NCBI GenBank assembly: GCA_021732785.1
Contig: JAKFUG010000005.1
Location: 28,912-92,911, forward strand
DNA: 64,000 nucleotides
Source: Planctomycetaceae bacterium
Lineage (GTDB): Bacteria > Planctomycetota > Planctomycetia > Planctomycetales > Planctomycetaceae
Reading direction: 5' to 3'
Numbering within the stretch: the stretch's first letter is position 1; each line of letters begins with the position of its first letter. Below are positions 37,366 to 43,820 of the stretch, one piece after another. The position numbers were made by a program, and so were the translations under genes. The notes below the pieces were generated by a model. The model searched no databases. It saw nothing but the letters and a program-made list of their open reading frames with translations, and had not been told where the DNA came from.

Positions 37366-37767
37366 TCAAAAGACTTCGGTCACGTACCACCGCTGCTCGG
37401 CACTGTTCCAGGTGAGCCAGTACTTGGTCACGTTCGTCATCGGCGAACCATCCTCGGACTTCCACTCGATGGCGACATTCAGTTTGAAGGCGGGCCAGGT
37501 TTTCCAATCGGCAGGAAGCTTGGCCGTATCCTGACAGGCCAGAAGGTCCGGCTCACTCCGGGCGACGCTGCGGATGTCGTAACTGATCGGCGGGGCGAGC
37601 ATCATTCTTTGTGACCGTTTCGTGGCGACGGCACTCGACTCACCGGCGATCCACTTCTGGAATTCCGCATCAAAAAAGTTCCGGGCCGCGGATTCGGTCC
37701 CAACGGGATTCGTCGAACATCCAACCATCAGGGCCATCGCCAGCAACCACACACCTTGCCAATTCAT
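37366..37767 (-). CDS. Small lipoprotein
   Basis: 133 residues starting MNWQGVWLLAMALMVGCSTNP (ATG 37767; AAGGA upstream). The signal ends in MVGC-S, a lipobox-like site, so the mature protein is probably lipid-anchored. The rest (LNVAIEWKSEDGSPMTNVTKYWLTWNSAEQRWYVTEVF) is a beta-rich domain like NTF2/DUF4878-type small exported folds. It lies downstream of the WYL regulator in the leftward train. Function unknown. Confidence 0.65.
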   Translation of the reverse strand: MNWQGVWLLAMALMVGCSTNPVGTESAARNFFDAEFQKWIAGESSAVATKRSQRMMLAPPISYDIRSVARSEPDLLACQDTAKLPADWKTWPAFKLNVAIEWKSEDGSPMTNVTKYWLTWNSAEQRWYVTEVF

Positions 37768-37871
37768 CACGGGAATCCTTCAGTTCAGAGGAACGAGGTC
37801 GGGCGTGATCCGCGATCACGGACTTATCGACTCGTCTCCACCTGATACCCGAGGAACCCGACAGACGCGGG

Positions 37872-38939
37872 TCAGACGCCGTTGGATGCCGCCTGCATTT
37901 GAATGGCGGATTGCAGGGTCTGGATGAAGAGCGTCCGGAGTTCTGCCGGATTCACCACTGTCACTTTTCCCGACCACGATAAAACCCAGTTCAGAATTTC
38001 GTTGAGTCCGTCCACCCGAAATGTCAGCGTGACACTGCCGTCCCGATGAGTCTTGGCCGTCTGGGTGTGGTGCCAGATGGTTTCCGTCACGAGCTTGGCC
38101 GCGGCGGGAGTGAACTTGAGTTCGATGTCGTAAGTTGGCCCGCCCCGGAAGACGGCCCATGCGTTGCCGAAGTATTCTCGGAGATCGAAATCCGTGGGCG
38201 TTTTGGTGGGTTCATCGACGATCAGCAGAGACTTGAATCTAGCCACGCGAAAGGTCTTCGGCGCAGTATCATCCGCCATTGTTCCGATGACGTACCACGC
38301 GTTTTTGATCAGGCACAGCCGATACGGATCGAGTTTCAACTTGACCGAAGCTGGCTCGTAGGGACTTTCGTAAAGTCCACGGAGTTGTTGTCCCTGCAAA
38401 AGTGCGAGTTGAATTGTCCGGATGGCAGCATGATGTCGGCTGTGATCGGCGAGCTTCAGGTCGAGCACCGTTACCAATCGCAAGGCGTCATCGATCAGTT
38501 CCTGAGTGCTCTGCGTGGTCTTTGCGGCAAATTTGCACGTCGTCGGCCCGGCCCCCGCCGTGATGTCGAGACCGGGACACTTCGTCAACACGGTGGCCAG
38601 CGAGAGCCCCAACACTTCGTCTTCCGTCAGGGTGAGTGACGGAAACTGAAAATCGGGCCGGACGCGGACGAACTGCTGATCCCCTTCCCGATAATAGGGT
38701 ATGCCCGCGAACTTCAAGACATCGAGATCGCGATAGACCGTCCGTTCCGAGCACTCGATTTCTTCAGCGATGGCCTTTGTGGTCCATCGTCCCCGGCTTT
38801 GAACCAGTTCCAGCACACGCAGAATCCGGGCCAGTCGGTCGGCCTGACGGACCCGGCGGTCCCGATCCGGTCGATCCCGCTTGTTGATCTTCGGGCCGGA
38901 CGACTTGGTCGCCGACGTTCTCTTCGGTCGCTCCGCCAT
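37872..38939 (-). CDS. WYL-domain transcriptional regulator
   Basis: 355 residues. The N-terminal HTH_11 domain (RLARILRVLELVQSRGRWTTKAIAEEIECSERTVYRDLDVL, about 30-70) is followed by a WYL domain (about 180-260: LRGLYESPYEP...LDPYRLCLIKNAWYVIGTMADD) and a WCX-like C-terminal extension (YDIELKFTPAAAKLVTETIWH). WYL regulators bind ligands, often nucleic acid or nucleotides, and control phage-defence and DNA-damage genes. ATG 38939 shares one base with the stop of the DnaE-like gene (TGATG), so translation is coupled. Full-length relative of the short regulator at 32585-33010. Confidence 0.9.
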   Translation of the reverse strand: MAERPKRTSATKSSGPKINKRDRPDRDRRVRQADRLARILRVLELVQSRGRWTTKAIAEEIECSERTVYRDLDVLKFAGIPYYREGDQQFVRVRPDFQFPSLTLTEDEVLGLSLATVLTKCPGLDITAGAGPTTCKFAAKTTQSTQELIDDALRLVTVLDLKLADHSRHHAAIRTIQLALLQGQQLRGLYESPYEPASVKLKLDPYRLCLIKNAWYVIGTMADDTAPKTFRVARFKSLLIVDEPTKTPTDFDLREYFGNAWAVFRGGPTYDIELKFTPAAAKLVTETIWHHTQTAKTHRDGSVTLTFRVDGLNEILNWVLSWSGKVTVVNPAELRTLFIQTLQSAIQMQAASNGV

Positions 38940-40018
38940 CAAATTCCCTTCGTCCCTTTGAAGACCTGTTGCAGGACTTTGTCGAAAAGTGGCCGATAAA
39001 AAGTGCGGTAATACGCCGCTCGGTAGCTCGTGATGGCGTTCGCGACGTGGTGCGCTCGGCAAACTGCCCACCGGCTCGCCAGTGCGAGGCGGTCCAGGAG
39101 TTCGCTGTTCTCTATCGTCGGAAGAGATTTCTTCGCCGATCTGGATGTTTCTGATCTAAGCGAGGGTGAGTCGGACCGACTCTTCGCGGCCACTTGGATA
39201 AAGCGATAGGTCTCATTCCCTGGAAGACACACGTCCCGACGAAGCCGTTCCATGATGGTTTCTTGAAACAGGATCGGGAGCGGTGAATTCGATGCCTGTC
39301 GGGCACCGGGATTTTCGGACTGCAGTGAAGAGCGTTCCCGAAATCCGTCCAGGAATTCTCCCACCACATGAGGAAAACTATGGCTGATCTGTGCCAGCGC
39401 AGTTGCGATCGCCAGCGATTTCACCCGTGACGGACGGACCTGAGCCATCAGCGACCGAACAGGTTCGGCGTCGAACTGGAAAATCCCATCCGTATCACGA
39501 TCTTGAAGCGCTTCGAAGACGGCCGGTTCGTTCATGGGGATGGAGACGCCGGGTAGCTTGCGCCCGAGCAGTTCGGGAACCGTTTCGAGCGCCGTCATCG
39601 GATGAACGCGAACGCCATTCGGCACGTCGGAGTTGACCCAACACAGACTGGAGTTGGACAGCACGACGAATTGCACAATCGGCGGTGCGCCGCTCGACGT
39701 CGTCCAGAACCGTTGAAAATGGGTGCCATACCGGATCGGGTCGACTTCCGAGAACCCTAGCAAATACAGGATGACCGACGATCCGCCCGCTCCGATAACG
39801 TGGAAGTCCGTCGAATGTTCGCGCAGTCGATCACCGAATGTCACGATCTCCACGAGCGTCTCTGCCAACCCGGACAGTCGGATCAGTCGCAACTCCGCGT
39901 CCAGCAGTGGCTCGGCGCGATATTCGCGCCAGTGGCAATATTGAAGCGACAGCGCCAACCGACAGCGCTCGATGATGGCATTGAAAGTTCGATCCACGGC
40001 GGCCACGGGCGGCTCCAT
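38939..40018 (-). CDS. DnaE-like protein: degenerate DNA polymerase III alpha fragment
   Basis: 359 residues. Blocks in DnaE order: an EL..I...G segment (about 41-66), IGAGGSSVILYLLGFSEVDPIRYGTHFQRF (75-104) matching the polymerase [24 protein letters not shown]...LFERF block, GIFQFDAEPVRSLMAQVRPSRV (178-199) matching the GVFQLES..M..LL..LKP fingers block, and PILFQETIM (248-256) matching the ILYQEQVM block. The PHP domain, the PDFDID catalytic aspartates and the GRGS arginine are absent; PPIVQFVVLSNSS follows where the aspartates should be. So it cannot be an active polymerase of this type as written. Probably a nucleic-acid or DNA-end binding scaffold. Coupled by 1 nt to the WYL regulator. 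Confidence 0.72.
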   Translation of the reverse strand: MEPPVAAVDRTFNAIIERCRLALSLQYCHWREYRAEPLLDAELRLIRLSGLAETLVEIVTFGDRLREHSTDFHVIGAGGSSVILYLLGFSEVDPIRYGTHFQRFWTTSSGAPPIVQFVVLSNSSLCWVNSDVPNGVRVHPMTALETVPELLGRKLPGVSIPMNEPAVFEALQDRDTDGIFQFDAEPVRSLMAQVRPSRVKSLAIATALAQISHSFPHVVGEFLDGFRERSSLQSENPGARQASNSPLPILFQETIMERLRRDVCLPGNETYRFIQVAAKSRSDSPSLRSETSRSAKKSLPTIENSELLDRLALASRWAVCRAHHVANAITSYRAAYYRTFYRPLFDKVLQQVFKGTKGI

Positions 40019-40090
40019 CGAGAATGACCGACCGGAAGGATCGCATCTTTCAACGCCACGAGTGGGTCACTTCTGTCGAGAAGTGCGTCG

Positions 40091-40339
40091 TTAATTCCCT
40101 CGTTCCGCCCTCTGCTGATGAATCCAGGTGTGGGCCAGATCGACCACTTTGGCCAGCAATTGCAAATCGTCGCGGCCGAACGATTCAGTGTGCTTCCACT
40201 CCTCACCATCCTTGTAAATGCGGCTGACGGTCACGTTGTGCCGGGTGCCGACGGTGGTCTGGTTTTCCCAGATCGTCGCCTTGATCGCTCCCAGGCGAAT
40301 TTCGTGCGCCGGTTGCGCCGGTTGTTGTGGTTTTGTCAT
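40091..40339 (-). CDS. Small conserved-type protein of unknown function
   Basis: 82 residues. LGAIKATIWENQTTVGTRHNVTVSRIYKDG and DDLQLLAKVVDLAHTWIHQQ resemble a small protein found in many bacterial mobile elements and planctomycetes, of unknown role. AGGAG lies 7-8 nt before ATG 40339. It overlaps the 3' end of the upstream gene (40203-40339) in another frame and precedes the DnaE-like gene. Confidence 0.7.
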   Translation of the reverse strand: MTKPQQPAQPAHEIRLGAIKATIWENQTTVGTRHNVTVSRIYKDGEEWKHTESFGRDDLQLLAKVVDLAHTWIHQQRAERGN

Positions 40340-40817
40340 GCTCGTGCTCCTGATCTTGGAAACAGATGGCTGGATTCTGATCTACATACCCGCAGGAAGG
40401 CGGCGGCTCGATGAACCCGAAGAGCCCTTCCGACAAGAGTCGGTGCATTTCCACTTGCGCCCGCTGCTGGAGCGCCGAGCCATCGAAATCCACTCGCTGA
40501 TCGAAGTGTTGACGGGCGGATTGCAGGAAGAAATCCACACAATCCTCGCGGTTGTCGAAGTCCGTGCAGGGAGCTCCTCGACCGTGGCAGTTCCCGCAGT
40601 GATACGTGCAGTGCAGAGTGATGGCCCACCGACCGCTGGGGAGTGGAGCAATCTCATAATCCGCCGTGGCGGCTCCGTGGAGGACACTGAGGGTTCTAAT
40701 CCCTTCCGAATTCACCTGCGCCGGGTCGCGGACCGTTTCGACCCATTGGCGAAAAGCCGCCTGTCGCTGCTCCAGGGAATCCTTCGTCAGTTGTCGCTCA
40801 ATTGTGACCATGCCCAT
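40203..40817 (-). CDS. Cys-containing protein of unknown function
   Basis: About 204 residues, starting MGMVTIERQLTKDSLEQRQ. A cluster (HCTYHCGNCHGRGAPCTDFDNREDCVDFF) with C-x4-C-x2-C-x5-C spacing could bind zinc. The N-terminal half is predicted soluble and helical. The last 45 residues run antiphase through the next gene, so a frameshift or sequence error near 40340 could have fused or lengthened the C-terminus; the coding frame looks real up to about 40350. The start overlaps the previous gene by about 20 nt. Confidence 0.55.
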   Translation of the reverse strand: MGMVTIERQLTKDSLEQRQAAFRQWVETVRDPAQVNSEGIRTLSVLHGAATADYEIAPLPSGRWAITLHCTYHCGNCHGRGAPCTDFDNREDCVDFFLQSARQHFDQRVDFDGSALQQRAQVEMHRLLSEGLFGFIEPPPSCGYVDQNPAICFQDQEHEHDKTTTTGATGARNSPGSDQGDDLGKPDHRRHPAQRDRQPHLQGW

Positions 40818-41574
40818 TGACCGTGCGGAGTTGGTCGAGTTTGAAAGTGATGTAGTCGTGGAGGCCATCGATCAGCTTTCGCTCGGGGAGCGTGAACCAT
40901 TTCCGCTGCCGCTGGAGGAGGTCCAACACATGGCAATAGCTCAATTGGCCTATGAATGGGGACGGCGGCAGTTGCTTGAGCCTCTCCCCATGCGGGATCG
41001 CCGCGCGGAGTCGATCCGGATCGCGATAATCTTCGACGAGGGGATTGCCGGTATACGGATTCAGCAGAAGCAACACGAAATCCCGTGGCGGTGGATGAAA
41101 TAACCGTTCTTCTTCAAACCAGCCGTTTTCCCAGAGACCGATCCGCGCATTCCGAATCAATTGGTCAGCGGGGAATCCGGCCGAGCCGTTGTTGTGCGTG
41201 GTCTTCGCCGACAGGGGTGATCCGTACTTCATCTCGATAAAGACCGTGGTCGCGGGGTTTTCCCAGGTGAGGACGACATCGACCTCCGTCTGACCTTCGT
41301 CCCACTTCAGGTGATGTCGGGGATAGGTGCGCTGTTTCTGCCAGAGTTCGATCCGCAGATCGCGGAATACCTGCCGACGGAATCGCTCGACTCCGAGAGC
41401 TTGATTCAACAAATCTGGCAACCACCAGCGTGGATTCAGCACCTTCAACGTGCCGAACATTTCCCCGGTGACGACATCTTCGCTGGTGGAACGCACGATC
41501 AGCGGGCAGCGGAGTTCACCCTTCCGCGCCGGTTCGCAGAGACAGCCACCCTTGCCATTCAGTTCGGTGAGCAC
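40798..41574 (-). CDS. PD-(D/E)XK-type nuclease-like protein
   Basis: 258 residues from GTG 41574, preceded by GGGAGGTGG, overlapping the end of the RecB-like gene by 16 nt. The motif region WDEGQTEVDVVLTWENPATTVFIEMKYGSPLS has the D (EVDVV) and E-x-K (FIEMKYG) of PD-(D/E)XK enzymes. Upstream, a helical block (LLNQALGVERFRRQVFRDLRIELWQKQ) follows VLNPRWWLPDLLNQALG. The long frame upstream to 42480 is mainly the shadow of the RecB-like gene. Probably a DNA-cutting or DNA-binding subunit; activity inferred only. Confidence 0.7.
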   Translation of the reverse strand: MLTELNGKGGCLCEPARKGELRCPLIVRSTSEDVVTGEMFGTLKVLNPRWWLPDLLNQALGVERFRRQVFRDLRIELWQKQRTYPRHHLKWDEGQTEVDVVLTWENPATTVFIEMKYGSPLSAKTTHNNGSAGFPADQLIRNARIGLWENGWFEEERLFHPPPRDFVLLLLNPYTGNPLVEDYRDPDRLRAAIPHGERLKQLPPSPFIGQLSYCHVLDLLQRQRKWFTLPERKLIDGLHDYITFKLDQLRTVNGHGHN

Positions 41575-42410
41575 GCCGCCACCTCCCTTGGGATGTCGAG
41601 CGACACGAGTTCCGTTGGCGACCTTGATCCGTGACCCCAGTCCCGGCAGGGTTGTCGATACGGACAAGTCGCACAGTTCATCGGACTTTCCACCGGATAG
41701 AAGTTGCCCAAATCGACGGCCCGCTGGATCGCCTGCACCAAGTCTCCCAACCGCCCGCAATCGGCGGCGTAACGGCTCGTGCGGATGCGCTGCACCTTTG
41801 GCGTCTTGGTTTTCACCAGCACGGTGTATTCGACGTTCGCATCCGTCCCGAAAGTTTCGCGGATCGCATGGACGTAGCATGTCGGCTGGAGCGATGACTC
41901 GACATCGGCGGCGGAATAGGCCCGCCCGCTCGTCTTGAATTCCCGAATCGTGAGCGTCTCGTCGGCGGTCGTGATTAAATCGGCGATGGCTACGAGGGGC
42001 GTCTCCAGGTATTCGCCCTGGCTGTTGGAGAGCGGCGCCAGAATCCGCCGTTCGACAGCGACGATTTCGTCCGGCGGTGGTTCCTGGAGATAAAGCTCCA
42101 GCAGCTGAAGACCCTGTTGTAAACTGTCGTCGCGCGTGTCTCCCTCCCGGTAGAGCACCGACTCCTGGGATTCCCTCTCGCTCCAACAGTCGTGAAAGGC
42201 CTTTCGGATCGCTGCGGTGTCGATCAATTCCTGCGCTTTCAAGCGCCGGTGGTACTCGGCCAGCCCGGCATGCACAGCCGAGCCCAGTACCAGTCCGCCA
42301 CTGACAGTTCGACTCGGCAATCCCAACACGCGCTGGAAGTAATACTGAAGCGGACAGCGGAGATACTGACTGATCGCACTGTAACTCCAGTGGGGCCGGG
42401 ATAGGTTCAT
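41559..42410 (-). CDS. RecB/Cas4-like PD-(D/E)XK nuclease with probable Fe-S cluster
   Basis: 283 residues starting MNLSRPHWSYSAISQYLRCPLQYYF (ATG 42410, GGAGG upstream). The SxSxIxxYLxCPxxYYF block, LVLGSAVHAGLAEYHRR, AIADLI...TIREFKTS (Asp and E-x-K of the active site), Gln/Tyr after it (QPTCYVHAI) and the C-terminal NCATCPYRQPC match the RecB-family nuclease of PD-(D/E)XK type. One N-terminal cysteine plus three C-terminal cysteines are the four ligands of the 4Fe-4S cluster in AddB/Cas4. Its start overlaps the stop of the broken gene upstream (ATGA). Likely processes DNA ends in recombination or defence. Confidence 0.88.
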   Translation of the reverse strand: MNLSRPHWSYSAISQYLRCPLQYYFQRVLGLPSRTVSGGLVLGSAVHAGLAEYHRRLKAQELIDTAAIRKAFHDCWSERESQESVLYREGDTRDDSLQQGLQLLELYLQEPPPDEIVAVERRILAPLSNSQGEYLETPLVAIADLITTADETLTIREFKTSGRAYSAADVESSLQPTCYVHAIRETFGTDANVEYTVLVKTKTPKVQRIRTSRYAADCGRLGDLVQAIQRAVDLGNFYPVESPMNCATCPYRQPCRDWGHGSRSPTELVSLDIPREVAACSPN

Positions 42411-42633
42411 GGGGGACCTCCGTCTTGAATCGCTGACGCTGCCATGACCCTGCGGCAGACGTACCGGCAAATGGCTTCATCCCAGTGACCGGGGAGTACC
42501 CGCAACGATGTCTGTGGCGGGAATCCTTTCCGGTCGAGCCAGGTGACCAGAGCTTCGGCCCTAACTCGGCTTCGGCGAGTTCGTCCGCAGCGAGAGCGTC
42601 AAGAAGTTCGTTCTAGGCCGCTTGAGGGTCCAT
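42407..42633 (-). pseudogene. Broken small gene (nonsense plus frameshift) before RecB-like nuclease
   Basis: A strong ribosome site (AAGGGAGCCAAC) leads to ATG 42633, but after MDPQAA a TAG (42613-42615) interrupts. The frame then reads NELLDALAADELAEAE, and a further frame change is needed to reach ALVTWLDRKGFPPQTSLRV...RRVMAASAIQDGGPP, whose TGA overlaps the nuclease ATG (ATGA at 42407-42410). Restored, it would encode about 70 residues resembling small helical proteins of planctomycete mobile elements. Two independent lesions suggest decay rather than one sequencing error. Confidence 0.65.
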
Positions 42634-42644
42634 GTTGGCTCCCT

Positions 42645-43196
42645 TCAGCGGTTGACTCGGCTACGACCGTTGTCATTCGCCGCCGGTGGACCATTCTGAC
42701 TCAGGGCATCGATCACGTCCCCGGCTTCCTTCTTGGTCAGGTCGTAGACGCCAATCCGCTTGGCCAGAATCGACTCAATCCGACCCTCCAACTGCGGCGG
42801 GGTCAGCCCATGCCGCTTGCCGAGGTTCAACAGATACTGCACCTGCTTGTTGGTCGCCGCATCGCCATTGGGAGCGTGGCCATTGCCATTCTCCGACTTC
42901 GGTCGAGGTTCCGGTTCGGGATTCGTCGGCGGAAGGCGATTGGTAACAGGCGTGGTTTGGCCATTTCGCGGAGCCGGAGCTTCATCCCGACTGGCGATCG
43001 CCGACTCGGCTTCGTACCGCTCGATCTGCTGGTTCAGAGCCTCTTCGGCGAGGTCGTAGACTTCCTTGATCTTCTCGATCAGGACTTCGGGGTCGTCCGA
43101 CCCGACGCAGAGTTCCCGTTCGAGATTCAGGCTGAATCCAGTCGAATTGTAATCCCGCGACAGCTTCCGGCTGAGACCGACGTTGACTTTGAGCAT
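42645..43196 (-). CDS. Mobile-element DNA-metabolism-like protein
   Basis: 183 residues starting MLKVNVGLSRKLSRDYNSTGFSLNLERELC (ATG 43196, AAGGAAAAT upstream). A beta-rich N-terminal part, a charged and Pro/Asn-rich linker (about 80-125), and a C-terminal domain ATNKQVQYLLNLGKRHGLTPPQLEGRIESIL...LTKKEAGDVIDAL, a form common in phage and plasmid proteins next to recombination genes. It may bind ssDNA or another partner. First intact gene of the leftward train; divergent from the Lys-rich protein gene. Confidence 0.65.
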   Translation of the reverse strand: MLKVNVGLSRKLSRDYNSTGFSLNLERELCVGSDDPEVLIEKIKEVYDLAEEALNQQIERYEAESAIASRDEAPAPRNGQTTPVTNRLPPTNPEPEPRPKSENGNGHAPNGDAATNKQVQYLLNLGKRHGLTPPQLEGRIESILAKRIGVYDLTKKEAGDVIDALSQNGPPAANDNGRSRVNR

Positions 43197-43377
43197 GCGA
43201 TTTTCCTTCGTGGGTGGGAGGGCCACTGATGGACTCATTACCCGAAGGAGCGACGAGACGCGATCTGGGAGGTTCCAAACCGTCGCCTCAGCGGTCGAAT
43301 CGCCGACACTTCTTGGTAGAATTCGTCGTGTTTCACCAGCCGGACCCACGAGACTCGACGTCGAAAGGAAGAAGCCC

Positions 43378-43818
43378 ATGGCTAAGAAGAAGTCTGCCAA
43401 GGCTGCGACTACCCGATCTCAAAAACTACGCCCTTATGTCAAGAAGGTCTTGCGGGAAGCGGCCAAGCACCCGAAGCGGCCATTTCTCTCCGCGTTCCAG
43501 ATCCTGGATCAGCTGGAGCCAAAGGTACGACAGAAGTTGATTCGGGAGACAGGGAGTCCGGGTGGCCACAAAGCCTACGTGCGGCGTGCAGCGTCGATGG
43601 ATGTTAAGGATGCCGCTCGCGCGGTGGCGACGGAGATTGTCTACCTGAGCACAAGCGGTGTCGAATTCGTAGTTAACGGCAAAAACGTCGTCCCCAGCAG
43701 CCAACAGAACCCGATTGCATTGTACCGGATGGATCCCACAGTAGTTCGCAAGCGGGCTGCAAAGGCCGCAACCAAAAAAGCAACGAAACGCCCACAGGCT
43801 AGCGGGGAGGGTCGCTGA
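43378..43818 (+). CDS. Lys/Arg-rich protein of unknown function
   Basis: 146 residues starting MAKKKSAKAATTRSQKLRPYVK (ATG 43378, AAGGAAGAAG upstream). Basic, with a helical centre (KKVLREAAKHPKRPFLSAFQILDQLEPKVRQKLI) and a lysine-rich tail (KRAAKAATKKATKRP) that suggests DNA or RNA binding. It ends 2 nt before the helicase gene, so both form one transcript and may act together. No family recognised. Confidence 0.7.
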   Translation: MAKKKSAKAATTRSQKLRPYVKKVLREAAKHPKRPFLSAFQILDQLEPKVRQKLIRETGSPGGHKAYVRRAASMDVKDAARAVATEIVYLSTSGVEFVVNGKNVVPSSQQNPIALYRMDPTVVRKRAAKAATKKATKRPQASGEGR

Positions 43819-43820
43819 GT

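Noticed and set aside
40675..40710. GAGGGTTCTAATCCCTTCC, which looks like a tRNA T-arm and possible attR
   Set aside because: No acceptor or anticodon stem around it, does not match the tRNA-Arg 3' end, and lies inside a coding gene.
41575..42480. N-terminal extension of the PD-(D/E)XK frame (560 residues)
   Set aside because: It runs antiphase to the clear RecB-like gene; the real start is GTG 41574 with GGGAGGTGG before it.
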